A stretch of DNA of 64,000 nt, from NCBI GenBank assembly GCA_938024995.1, contig CALJDU010000006.1, positions 147,052-211,051 of the forward strand. The letters run 5' to 3'. The position numbers and the translations under genes are program-made. Positions 24,751-33,833 of the stretch are shown here, piece after piece. This DNA is from an uncultured bacterium. GTDB lineage: Bacteria > Myxococcota_A > Polyangia > Polyangiales > Houyiibacteriaceae. The notes under the pieces are model-generated. The model had not been told where the DNA came from. It worked only from the letters and a program-made list of their open reading frames with translations, and ran no database searches. Position 1 is the first letter of the stretch. Every line of letters starts with the position of its first letter.

Positions 24751-25002
24751 GTCGCAGACCCTCGCGCCTTTGGCGCTCAAACGTTCGCAAGGCGTGAGTC
24801 GTCAAGCTCCCGAGCTCCTCGAGTCCCGTGGCGTTCTGGGCAAGGCGCAAGAAAGAAGGACACTGTGGTGTCCGACTGACGCAGCAACGCCTCCGTCGTC
24901 CTGAGGCGTTCAAAAATACTCGGCATTGTTGTCGGTCAGAGGACACGAGAGATACGGGCAGCATCACACATCGCATCCAGCGACTTTTCAGCAGCCTGCT
25001 AG
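24742..25002. repeat. Hairpin-rich intergenic element with IS-end-like terminal motif
   Basis: Inverted repeats: AGGGTCTG-agtcg-CAGACCCT (24742-24762), GCGCC-ttt-GGCGC (24764-24776), AGCTC-cc-GAGCT (24805-24816), GGACAC-tgtg-GTGTCC (24858-24873), AACGCCTC-cgtcgtcct-GAGGCGTT (24886-24910); then GACTTTTCAGCAGCCTGCTAG (24982-25002) overlapping the minus-strand stop codon. Confidence 0.55.
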
Positions 25003-26078
25003 AGGCGCGTGATGAAGACGCGGCTCTCGAGCTGTTGGCGCGCGCGCATGCCGAGGTCGAAGAGGTAGCGGGCGTCGCCGATGGTCACGAGCTGGACGCT
25101 GAGGCCGCGCGTCCACTCCATGTGCGAGTGCTCGCGGAGCGGGTGGATCTCGCCGGTGGGCGCGGACACGACGGTGCCGCGGGTCTGATCTTGGAAGGCG
25201 ACGTGGCGCGCGCTGAGGTCGACCCGCGCGCCGACCGTATGGGCGGGCTCGCTGGTGCGCTGTCCGGCGTCGATCCGGCGCGGCTCATCCGCGAGCCCGT
25301 TGCGCTTGAGGAAACCAAAGCGGACCTCCTCGGAGGTCGTCCACGCGACCCCTACGCCGTTGCCACGAACGACCGCGTCGACCTCTTCGGTCACGCCGCG
25401 GGCCAGCTCGAGAGGCGCGGTCTCGCGGCTATCGGTCAGGAACTGCGCGTCGACTCCGTCGCGGCTGGAGCGCACGAGCATGACTCCGTCGAGGTAACGC
25501 TCAACCGCGACGTCGGTGGTGATGCGATCGGGGAGGGCGTGCGGGAAGCGCGTCACCGACGAATCGCCGAGCCGCACCGCCACGACGCCACCGTTGTCCA
25601 GCGCGAAGGCGCAGTGGAGCCGGTCTGCGGAATCCGTCGCGAGAGACGCGGCGATCGGGTTCTGGTCCGACAAGCTCGGGAGCGCGGTCGCGGCGCCGGT
25701 GGCGGGATCGATGCTCGACCACCAGAGGCCCACGCCTTCTTGAGGCAGGTACGCGATGACGATTCGATCACCACGGGTCGTGATCGCGAGCGGCCGACCC
25801 GCTCCGGAGATGACGCCGATGTTGCGAAAGGAGCCAGGCGTCGCGGGGTCGCCCGTGAAGAGCATGAGCTCACCTTCGGTCGAAGCGAGGGCGAGCGCGA
25901 CCCGATCACCGAAGGGTGTCGCGAGCATCGCGCGGACCGGCGGGAGCTCGCAGTTCGCGCCGCAGTGCTCTTCTTCGACCGCTGGGAAGAGCGGCGTCGC
26001 TTGCATCCCTTGCGTTCCCTTGGCGCAGCCCGCGAGGGTCATCGCAACGAGCGCGAGGGTGATCGCCGCCTGCTTCAA
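24999..26078 (-). CDS. Lipoprotein of unknown function (repeated beta-strand-like segments)
   Basis: MKQAAITLALVAMTLAGCAKG lipobox; full-length ORF; 4-nt overlap with upstream gene. Confidence 0.75.
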   Translation of the reverse strand: MKQAAITLALVAMTLAGCAKGTQGMQATPLFPAVEEEHCGANCELPPVRAMLATPFGDRVALALASTEGELMLFTGDPATPGSFRNIGVISGAGRPLAITTRGDRIVIAYLPQEGVGLWWSSIDPATGAATALPSLSDQNPIAASLATDSADRLHCAFALDNGGVVAVRLGDSSVTRFPHALPDRITTDVAVERYLDGVMLVRSSRDGVDAQFLTDSRETAPLELARGVTEEVDAVVRGNGVGVAWTTSEEVRFGFLKRNGLADEPRRIDAGQRTSEPAHTVGARVDLSARHVAFQDQTRGTVVSAPTGEIHPLREHSHMEWTRGLSVQLVTIGDARYLFDLGMRARQQLESRVFITRL

Positions 26079-27721
26079 TTTCCAAACCTCAGGTCAAAAG
26101 CGTAGGCGCGAACGCCGTCGTGCTCCACAAGGAGCGGGCGTCGCGCTAGGCGCGGAGAGCCCGGGAGCGGCTCCGCGATGAGCGGGTATGAGTCCGGCAC
26201 CGCGCCTTTGGCGAGACGGACGATGACCTCGAAGGTGTTGCGGAGCGTGTCGTCGCTCGCGCCGAGCAAGGGCGAGCCCCACACCGACTCCACCTCGGTC
26301 TCGATTTGGTTCTGCGCGACCTGCAGGTTCAGCCGCGTTCCGTTGGGGACGAGGGCGACGCGACCGCGCATCGTGACCGTGCCTGAGGCGAGACGCGCGA
26401 AGGCGCCCATGACGTTGGCGCCGATGTCGATCCGGACGCGAGTCGCCTCGACACGCATGGAGCCATCTTCACCGATCGCGACCGACGGGACCTCAAGCGG
26501 TCGCACCGAGATGACCGGGTGCGCGACGGAGAGCGCGGAGAGGCGCGAGAGGGTCGGCAGCAGCATTGAGATGTCGAGCTCTTCCAAGATCGAGGCGTCC
26601 GCGTCGTAGCAACCGACGCCCGCTTGGTGCGCCGCCCACAGCATCCGCGCGATCGAAGCCTCCCCGATCACGAGCCGCGCGTGGGCATCCGTCTCGCCCA
26701 AGATCTCGACCGGCAACGGCCGCGTGCGCGGCGCGTTCTTGAGCGGCGCGCAGCGATGCCGAAACGAGGGTCGCGCGCTCAAGCGAAGCGCGAGGTCGAG
26801 CCCGCTGGCGCTCTGCGCAACGTCATCGGCCAGAGAAGCGGCCAGCGAGACACGTCGCTGTTCGTCTGGGGAAGCGATCTCGATGGAGGCGGCGAGCGGC
26901 GCGGGATCACAACGTCCCGAGTTCTCCCCGCGTGATCGGCGACAGAGACCGTCTTCGGCGCAGCTTGAGCCGGGATCGCAGCCCATGGAGCACGGTCGGC
27001 AGCTGAGGGCCGCGGTGCGCTCCGTGACCGCGCTCGTGAGCGCTGCGTTGGCGCGCTCCGCGAGCATTTCCGTGACCCCCGCGACGTTGGCGACCGAGCA
27101 CCAGAGCGTTCCGCAACGGTTCCGGCCGGCGACGGTTACGTCTTCTGCAGACACGCCCGCGCCCATCTCCGCGCTCGCGACCTCAAGCACCGTCAGACCG
27201 GTTCGGGCGTCGATGCGAAACCCAAACCCGACCTGCGCGTCGATCGTTCGGGGCTGGGCCATCGCGGTGTCGACGAGCACGCTGCACTCCGGGTTGCTGG
27301 TGAACGCGCACGGCCAGGTCTGTTCGTAGCGGACCGGGATCGCGTCGGTCACCGCGCGCACGGCGACGTCGACGTTGAGCCCGGGTCGTTCGCTCAGACC
27401 GACCTCGAGCCGCTCGGGATCCAGCCGAACCGCGCAACCACCGTCCGGGCACACCGTGATGTCGTCTTGTTGGACCCGCGGGATGTCGACGACGAGATCG
27501 TTGGGCGAGAGCGAGCCGATCGTGGACGTGATCGCGTTGAGCCCGCTTGGCGTGATCCGCAACCACGCGGAGCGCTGGTCGACGCGGTAGGTCGCCTCCG
27601 CCGCGGTGCTCGCCGCGGGGCGCCAGTCGTCTTGTTGATCGCAGCCAAAGACGAAGAGAGTGACCGCTGCAGCGATCACGGCGGAGCGCAGAGAAGCGCT
27701 TGAGGGTGGAGAGCGTCGCAC
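26075..27721 (-). CDS. Lipoprotein of unknown function
   Basis: GTG start at 27721 gives VRRSPPSSASLRSAVIAAAVTLFVFGCDQQ lipobox; Cys-rich CRPCSMGCDPGSSCAEDGLCRR segment; coupled to next lipoprotein gene. Confidence 0.72.
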   Translation of the reverse strand: MRRSPPSSASLRSAVIAAAVTLFVFGCDQQDDWRPAASTAAEATYRVDQRSAWLRITPSGLNAITSTIGSLSPNDLVVDIPRVQQDDITVCPDGGCAVRLDPERLEVGLSERPGLNVDVAVRAVTDAIPVRYEQTWPCAFTSNPECSVLVDTAMAQPRTIDAQVGFGFRIDARTGLTVLEVASAEMGAGVSAEDVTVAGRNRCGTLWCSVANVAGVTEMLAERANAALTSAVTERTAALSCRPCSMGCDPGSSCAEDGLCRRSRGENSGRCDPAPLAASIEIASPDEQRRVSLAASLADDVAQSASGLDLALRLSARPSFRHRCAPLKNAPRTRPLPVEILGETDAHARLVIGEASIARMLWAAHQAGVGCYDADASILEELDISMLLPTLSRLSALSVAHPVISVRPLEVPSVAIGEDGSMRVEATRVRIDIGANVMGAFARLASGTVTMRGRVALVPNGTRLNLQVAQNQIETEVESVWGSPLLGASDDTLRNTFEVIVRLAKGAVPDSYPLIAEPLPGSPRLARRPLLVEHDGVRAYAFDLRFGN

Positions 27722-27756
27722 GCGGCTCGATTGATAACAGAAACCCAGGAATGAAG

Positions 27757-27788
27757 AGAGCGCGCTCGCCAAATGGCGGGCGCGCTCT
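27757..27788. terminator. 14-bp stem hairpin between the FHA gene and the lipoprotein gene (terminator/attenuator candidate)
   Basis: AGAGCGCGCTCGCC-aaat-GGCGGGCGCGCTCT, one non-Watson-Crick (G-U type) position; no strong T tract. Confidence 0.5.
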
Positions 27789-27812
27789 TCAAAAGTGACC
27801 GTGTTGTCTTGG

Positions 27813-29930
27813 CTAGAAGGTCGGCTTGCCGGTCATCTTGAAGGCTGACCCGTCGTAGCTGCCGAGGACGTTGGTCGTGCCAGGACCGGTGACCTCGATG
27901 ATCGACGTCACGCGACGACCCTCACCGCGTCGCTCCACCTGCACCACAACCTGAACCGCTGCGGTGATGAGGGAGGTCGTGGCGGCCTGGTTGATAACGC
28001 CGAGCGACGTCAGGTTCGCGAGCGCGGTGAGCGCGTCGCCGCGGGCGTGGATCCCGACGATGCAACCGTCGCGCGAGGTGAGCGTGCCGAGCACCGCGGC
28101 GGTGTCAGCGCCCGCGACGCCGTCGACGACGAGACGATCCGCGTGCATCTGACTCGCCCGCGAGACGAGCTCACCAAGCGAGATGCCGTTCGCGACGAAA
28201 CGCGCGGCGGCGGGGACGTCGAGCGTGCTCTGGGACTCGACGACGACCGCGCCTTGTCCCGAGACGCGCGCTAGGGCGCCGACCACGCTGCTCGTCCCGG
28301 CGCCAGACGCACCCATGACGACGACGTTCTTGCGCGCGTTGACCGCGCGGGTGAGCAGGTCGATGACGGTGCTGTCAGTGATGGCGCTGGCCGCGAGGTC
28401 TTCGCCGCCGGCGCGTCGCACCTGCACAATGGGTCCACCCGGAGCGACGTCGGAGCCGTAGACGGTGACCGCGTGACCGGAGGGAAGCGTGTTTTCGTAG
28501 ATGCCGCTCGAGGAAAGCGAGTGACCCGCGAGGTTGGCGATGCGCTTCGCGATCGTAGAGGCCGCAAAGCTTGAGGAGACCGAGGCCCCCGACTCTTTCA
28601 ACCCGTCACCGCGATCCACGTAGACCATGCCACCGCCGTGCACGACGGCCTCGTTGATGCCGCCATCCGTGAGGATCGCGTCAAAGGGACCCAGACCGAT
28701 CGCCTCGGCGAGGGCCGCGGCAGCGAGGGCGGCGTCGCCATCGACCGAGGAGAGCGCCGCGTTGATCGCGGCCTTCGCGTCCGACTCACGAGAGGCGTCA
28801 ACGACGTCCATGTGAAGGTCGAAGTTCGCGACGTTGCCCATCAGCTCCGCGAGCTTGCTAACCGACGCGACCGGGAGCGGAGCGGCCGCGACCGGGGTGT
28901 GGGCGATCGGCGCTGCGGCAGCCGCGGCAGCCGCGGGAGCGGCAGGCGCCACGGTCGGGCCGCCGGGAGGCGTCGCGGGCTCGGGCGTCTTGTCGGGGTC
29001 GGTTACCGGAGCTGCGGATGGACCGCCAAGCGAAGGCGCGCCCAGCGAGGGACCGCCCAGCGAGGGACCACCCAGTGAGGGACCACCCAGCGATGGACCG
29101 CCGAGGGACGGTGCCGGTGCCGCACCGGACGGCGTAGGCGCGGGAGCGGTGGCGTCGGCGGGACCACCCAGCGGCGGAGGTCCGCTCAACGCCGGAGGCG
29201 GAGCGAAGGGAGGTGGAGGCGAGCTTGGCGCGGGCGCGGGGGCTGCCGCGGGAGGACCTCCAAGAGACGGCGGGCCACCAAGCGAGGGCGGGCCACCAGG
29301 GGAGGGAGGGCCACCAAGCGAGGGAGGGCCACCGAGCGAGGGAGGGCCACCAAGCGAGGGAGGGCCACCAAGCGCGGGAGCCGGAGAGGGCGGTCCACCA
29401 AGAGCGGGCGGTCCACCGAGGGCGGGGGGTCCACCAAGAGCGGGAGGTCCACCTGGGGCGGCGGCCGGACCCGGCGTTGGCATTGGAACTGGGGGCACCG
29501 CCGCGGAGGCGCGCATGGTTCGCTTTGGCGCGTTGACGGCGTGATTGGTGGGACCGCCGAGGCCGTCCGCGGGAGGCGGACCACCGGGAAGAGGAGGGGG
29601 CGCGGACACGGGACCGGGCGGCGGAGCGAACTGCTCCGAGGCCTGATCCTCAACGGCGAGGATGAAGTCCCCGATGTAGATCTTGTCGCCTGGCTTTACG
29701 ACCAGCGGCGAGGTGATCTTACGTCCGTTGACGTAGGTACCGTTGGTGCTCTTCAGATCGACGACAATGAAACGTGAGTCCTTGAGGACAATGCGGGAGT
29801 GCCGCTTACTGACGTTTCCCTTGGGCAGGATGATGTCGTTCCCTTGGACGCGACCGATGGTGACCTCGGTCTTGTCGAACTCCATCTTCTTCTGAGTTCC
29901 ACCTTTTTCGGTGATGACGACTCCGAACAT
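27813..29930 (-). CDS. N-terminal FHA domain, Gly/Pro repeat linker, C-terminal CpaF/TadA-like (secretion ATPase superfamily) domain
   Basis: FHA: VTIGRVQGNDIILPKGNVSKRHSRIVLKDSRFIVVDLKSTNGTYVNGRKI; C-terminal ILTDGGINEAVVHGGGMVYVDRGDGL... VVVMGASGAGTSSVVGALARV... GIHARGDALTALANLTSL. Confidence 0.82.
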   Translation of the reverse strand: MFGVVITEKGGTQKKMEFDKTEVTIGRVQGNDIILPKGNVSKRHSRIVLKDSRFIVVDLKSTNGTYVNGRKITSPLVVKPGDKIYIGDFILAVEDQASEQFAPPPGPVSAPPPLPGGPPPADGLGGPTNHAVNAPKRTMRASAAVPPVPMPTPGPAAAPGGPPALGGPPALGGPPALGGPPSPAPALGGPPSLGGPPSLGGPPSLGGPPSPGGPPSLGGPPSLGGPPAAAPAPAPSSPPPPFAPPPALSGPPPLGGPADATAPAPTPSGAAPAPSLGGPSLGGPSLGGPSLGGPSLGAPSLGGPSAAPVTDPDKTPEPATPPGGPTVAPAAPAAAAAAAAPIAHTPVAAAPLPVASVSKLAELMGNVANFDLHMDVVDASRESDAKAAINAALSSVDGDAALAAAALAEAIGLGPFDAILTDGGINEAVVHGGGMVYVDRGDGLKESGASVSSSFAASTIAKRIANLAGHSLSSSGIYENTLPSGHAVTVYGSDVAPGGPIVQVRRAGGEDLAASAITDSTVIDLLTRAVNARKNVVVMGASGAGTSSVVGALARVSGQGAVVVESQSTLDVPAAARFVANGISLGELVSRASQMHADRLVVDGVAGADTAAVLGTLTSRDGCIVGIHARGDALTALANLTSLGVINQAATTSLITAAVQVVVQVERRGEGRRVTSIIEVTGPGTTNVLGSYDGSAFKMTGKPTF
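29018..29460 (-). repeat. Low-complexity in-frame repeats encoding (GGP(P)SLGGP(P)...)n linker
   Basis: Tandem ccaccaagcgagggagggcc-type units; protein PPALGGPPALGGPPALGGPPSP...SLGGPPSLGGPPSLGG and SLGGPSLGGPSLGGPSLGGP. Confidence 0.9.
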
Positions 29931-30113
29931 TCAACCCTCATCTGCGCTGTGCTCAGCGCGAAAAAATCCGCCAAATTAGGCGCCCGATTGAACCGCGGGG
30001 GACCTGCGAGGTCAAGAGAATCGACTGATTTCAGGCAGGTGTTTCGAGCCCCGTTCCGTTTTGCGGAGCCCTTGTTTCCTTTTCCTCGCCCGTGGGGAGG
30101 TGAAACCCTCTCG

Positions 30114-32936
30114 TCAGTCGATGAGTCGCAGGCCAGGCGGCAGCGAGTCGCCGAAGATCCGTCGTTCATCCGCTTCGTCGAGGTGCGTCACCTCGCGGAC
30201 CATCGCGACCCAGTTCTCGGGTGCATCGGCGGCGGTCAATCGTTGCGCGATCTTCTTTCGGATACCTTCGTCTAGATCCCGCTCGCGATCTCCGCTGGCG
30301 CGCGCGAGCAACGTCGCGGCGAGCGCGGCCTCACGAACCTCGGTCCAGTCGAAGCGGATCGCTTGCTCAAGCCAGGAGAGCGCGATCCGCGCGGGCACGA
30401 CGTTGTGCGCGCTTCCGTAGAACGGCACCCGGGCACCGAGGCGACCCACCGCCCACCAACCTTGCGGGTTGTCTTCGTGATCGATCAAGCGCGTGACGAG
30501 CCAGCCGCCGACCTTCGCTTTGCGCTCCGCGGAGATGCGCTCCAGCGAACCCGCCAAGCGGATCATGTCGTCGACGCCGAGTTTCTTCGGGCCCTTGGGT
30601 TTTTGTCGCGGACGTCGCGAAGGCGGCTCGAGGTAAAACGCGATCTCGCTTAGGAGGCGCTCCTGCGTCTCGGCGGTGAGGCCGCCCGCGATGCGCCGCC
30701 ACATGATCCAGAACTCGCTCCAGTTCTGCGCCTCGGCCGGGAACTGCACGCTCTGTTTGAGGAGCGCGGCGAGCTGACCGCTGCGCCACTCGTCGAGCGG
30801 GTAACCAAAGCCAGGCCGCAACGAGTAGCCGATCAAGTGGTACCAAATGCGCTCGTGATCCTTGCTCCGTCGCCGACGCTTTTGACCGGCGAAGAGCGCG
30901 GACCAGATCTCGCGCAGGAGCGGTGGGTCCCATCCTTCTCGCGCGCCCAAGATCTTCTCGAGGTCGGGGCGGAGGCGCTTGATGTCGCGCGGGCGAACCT
31001 CTTGCTCGCCTTTGCTCTTTCCGTAGACCAACCGGATCCGATCCGTCGCCTCCGCGAAGCGGGGATGGAGCTGGGTGACGCGTTGCGCGGAGAGGCTCGC
31101 TTGCCCTTTGCCCCGCAACTGAAACTCAAGCTTGAACCGCTTGGCGGCGTCCTCCGCGTGGACACAGCTCATCTCCAACGTGCCGACCTCGGTCAGCCCG
31201 CTCACGAGGGTCACGGGGATCTCGCGTCCCTCGTCCTCTTCGCCCAGGACCGCGGCGATCGGAGGTAGATCGGTGTAGCGATCGGCGGTGATCTCGACGA
31301 GCTCGCCGGGCCGCACGTGGCGCACCTCGGACGGAGTGGACGCGAGGTGAAAGCGAACCGGCCGCCCCAGCTTGAGCGAGAACGTGCGGTTCGGGAGGGT
31401 GATCTCTTCGCCTTCTTCGGCGCCGCGAGGGAGCACGCAGACGGCATCGCGACCCGTCGCGTCTTTGCTCTTGCGGTCGACCATCAAGAAGTACGCGCGC
31501 GCGGAGCCTCCGCCGATCTTCAGGCCGCGTCCACGTCGCGCGAGACCGTAGGCCACCGCGCCACGAGCGACCGCGCGATCGGGATCTTCGCCGCGGAGAT
31601 CCGCGACCTCCGCGCCGCGCCAGCGAGAGAGCGCGCCGCGCATGCGTTCCCGGAGCAGGGCGCCTCGGAAGACGCCGCCGTTGAAGAGCACCGCGTCCGG
31701 GACCGCGAGCGATGAAGGGCTGGGCGCGCGATCGCCGAGCGCCTCTCGAGCGACGTCATCGTTGCGGGCGAAGAAGTCGGTGACGTGACGCGTGATCCCC
31801 GCGTCAGCGACGTACGGCAAGCCGAACTCGACGATCCCGCCGCGACGCTTCTCCGGGCGCGCGTCGGCGTCGACCTCCGGGAAGAATCCATCGAGGACCA
31901 ACCGGTGAACCTCGTCGCGCGTGATCTCGCTCTTCATGGTGCCGCCCACGAGTGCCCGTCCAGAGCCGAGCACCGTGACGACCGCGCGCTCGGGAGCGTC
32001 TTCGCTGAGGAGGCGCTCCTTGGCGATGCGGCACTGCTGAATGAGCTGGTGGAAACGCGCGGAGTTGAGCTTCTTCCCCTTCGCGATCTTCGGCTCGACG
32101 ATCTTCGCGAGCGCGAGATCCATGTTGTCGCCGCCGAGCATCAAGTGTTCGCCGACCGCGACGCGGGTGAGGCGCGGACCGTTCTCGCGGAGCTCAACCT
32201 GGATCAACGTGAGATCGGTTGTGCCGCCGCCCACGTCGACGACGCTGACGAGCCGAATGTCTTTGAGCGCGGTCTCCAGGTCATCGCGGCGTTGGTCGAG
32301 CCAGGCGTAGAACGCCGCTTGGGGCTCCTCGACGAAGCGAACCTTAGGCAGGCCAGCGCTCTTGGCGGCGCGCAAAGTGAGCGCGCGCGCGCCTTCGTCG
32401 AAGGACGCGGGAACGGTGACGACGACCTCTTGGGTCTCGAGCGGGTTCCGCGGGAAGCGCGCGTCCCAAGCGCGCTTGAGGTGACGCAGGTACGACGCCG
32501 ACGCTTCGACGGGGGAGACCTTTTGCACCTCGTCCGCGGCGCCCCACGGCAAGATGGCGGCGGTGCGATCCACCGCGCCGTGTGAGAGCCAGCTCTTCGC
32601 GCTCGTGACGATGCGGCCGGGCACCTTGCTTCCCCGACGGAGCGCGAGCTCGCCGAGGACCGCGTCTTCGTCGCTGTGCCAGGGCAACTTGCGATCGTGC
32701 TCCTCGAGCTCTCCGTCGCGCGGGTGATAGCGAACAGAAGGGAGCGAGAGGCGCGCAGCGATCTCGCCCGGCGCGATCAGCTGCTCGATCTCAAACACCT
32801 CCACCGAGACGTCTTCCGCTGCGGTATCCGCGTACGCGACGACCGTGTTGGTGGTTCCGAGATCAATCCCGACGATGTAACGAGCGTGAGCAGGCACGAG
32901 CGAGAAAGCTCTAGTGCGTGAGCGCGCGCTCTTCAA
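30114..32936 (-). CDS. Hsp70/DnaK-family protein with long divergent C-terminal region
   Basis: YIVGIDLGTTNTVVAYAD; VVVTVPASFDEGARALTLRAAKSAGL; VSVVDVGGGTTDLTL; about 400 aa beyond the nucleotide-binding domain with no standard DnaK lid visible. Confidence 0.88.
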   Translation of the reverse strand: MKSARSRTRAFSLVPAHARYIVGIDLGTTNTVVAYADTAAEDVSVEVFEIEQLIAPGEIAARLSLPSVRYHPRDGELEEHDRKLPWHSDEDAVLGELALRRGSKVPGRIVTSAKSWLSHGAVDRTAAILPWGAADEVQKVSPVEASASYLRHLKRAWDARFPRNPLETQEVVVTVPASFDEGARALTLRAAKSAGLPKVRFVEEPQAAFYAWLDQRRDDLETALKDIRLVSVVDVGGGTTDLTLIQVELRENGPRLTRVAVGEHLMLGGDNMDLALAKIVEPKIAKGKKLNSARFHQLIQQCRIAKERLLSEDAPERAVVTVLGSGRALVGGTMKSEITRDEVHRLVLDGFFPEVDADARPEKRRGGIVEFGLPYVADAGITRHVTDFFARNDDVAREALGDRAPSPSSLAVPDAVLFNGGVFRGALLRERMRGALSRWRGAEVADLRGEDPDRAVARGAVAYGLARRGRGLKIGGGSARAYFLMVDRKSKDATGRDAVCVLPRGAEEGEEITLPNRTFSLKLGRPVRFHLASTPSEVRHVRPGELVEITADRYTDLPPIAAVLGEEDEGREIPVTLVSGLTEVGTLEMSCVHAEDAAKRFKLEFQLRGKGQASLSAQRVTQLHPRFAEATDRIRLVYGKSKGEQEVRPRDIKRLRPDLEKILGAREGWDPPLLREIWSALFAGQKRRRRSKDHERIWYHLIGYSLRPGFGYPLDEWRSGQLAALLKQSVQFPAEAQNWSEFWIMWRRIAGGLTAETQERLLSEIAFYLEPPSRRPRQKPKGPKKLGVDDMIRLAGSLERISAERKAKVGGWLVTRLIDHEDNPQGWWAVGRLGARVPFYGSAHNVVPARIALSWLEQAIRFDWTEVREAALAATLLARASGDRERDLDEGIRKKIAQRLTAADAPENWVAMVREVTHLDEADERRIFGDSLPPGLRLID

Positions 32937-33079
32937 CTTGTTTGGGCGAAGCCGAGGGAAAAGACCTCAAGAAACACCTCGGCATCAACGCCCGACGGTG
33001 CTCACAGGCGAACGCATGAGGAAAAGGACCCCAAGCGAAACCGGCGGAGCCGAGGTGCCTTCCGCACAAGACGGCCAAC

Positions 33080-33114
33080 AAAAAAGCGCACAGACCTCGT
33101 GGGTCCATGCGCTT
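33080..33114 (-). terminator. Rho-independent terminator for the response-regulator gene
   Basis: Minus-strand AAGCGCA-tg-GACC-CACGA-GGTC-tg-TGCGCTTTTTT: nested symmetric stem followed by a T tract. Confidence 0.75.
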
Positions 33115-33142
33115 GTTGTGTGGCGATGGGTATCGCTGAGGC

Positions 33143-33748
33143 TTAGCGGCTCGCGCGCTTGAGCACTTGCTGCGCAAGCGTCGCGAGGCTGCGCGCGCCG
33201 CTCTTCTTGAGCAGCGAACGGGTCTGCGCCTTCACGGTGTTCTCCGCGACGCCCAAGCGGTTCGCGAGCTCGCGGCGCGGGAGGCCTTCAACGGACAGGA
33301 GCAGGAGGGCGCGTTCACGACGCGTGAGCGACCACTCCTTCACCATGTCGTCGACACGCATGACAACACGCGCCTCCACACCACCGGCGTGGTCCATGGC
33401 GCGGTCAATGAACGGGGTCAGGTTTTCGGAAGTCGCCGGCTTGCACACGTACTCCGCGCGAAGCGCCTGAACACGGTTCACGACCTCGCGGTTGAACTCA
33501 CCCGTCAGCACGAGCACTGGAAGCTCCTCATGTGCCTCACGAATTTGCGTGAGGAGGTCGAGCCCAAAGCCATCCGGCAAACGGAGATCGAGAATCACCC
33601 CGATGTAGTCCCCGCTGCCGAGCGCGTGCCGCGCCTCGCTCAACGTGTGAACGATGTCGGTCGGACGATGCTTTCGAAAGTGTCGCGCGAGGCTGCGCGC
33701 AAACGCCGCCTCGTCTTCAACGATTAGAAATCCCTGTTGTGGTTCCAT
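33143..33748 (-). CDS. Orphan NarL/LuxR-type response regulator
   Basis: Receiver GFLIVEDEAAFARSLARHF...GVILDLRLPDGFGLDLL...PVLVLTGEF; HTH LTRRERALLLLSVEGLPRRELANRLGVAENTVKAQTRSLLKKSG; no histidine kinase gene adjacent. Confidence 0.9.
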   Translation of the reverse strand: MEPQQGFLIVEDEAAFARSLARHFRKHRPTDIVHTLSEARHALGSGDYIGVILDLRLPDGFGLDLLTQIREAHEELPVLVLTGEFNREVVNRVQALRAEYVCKPATSENLTPFIDRAMDHAGGVEARVVMRVDDMVKEWSLTRRERALLLLSVEGLPRRELANRLGVAENTVKAQTRSLLKKSGARSLATLAQQVLKRASR

Positions 33749-33833
33749 CGGTTCGATGTCTCGTCCCCTTACCCTTGCTTGGTTACCAAACTCTACCCGA
33801 GTCCCCAGTTGGTTCCGAGGGTAGCCGCCCTTG

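Noticed and set aside
24740-24976. 78-aa minus-strand ORF over the hairpin element
   Set aside because: Overlaps the end of the CrtI-like gene and a hairpin-rich element; no independent coding support.
29018-29460. Possible CRISPR-like repeat array
   Set aside because: Repeats are in-frame, very short period, without spacers, and encode a Gly/Pro linker.
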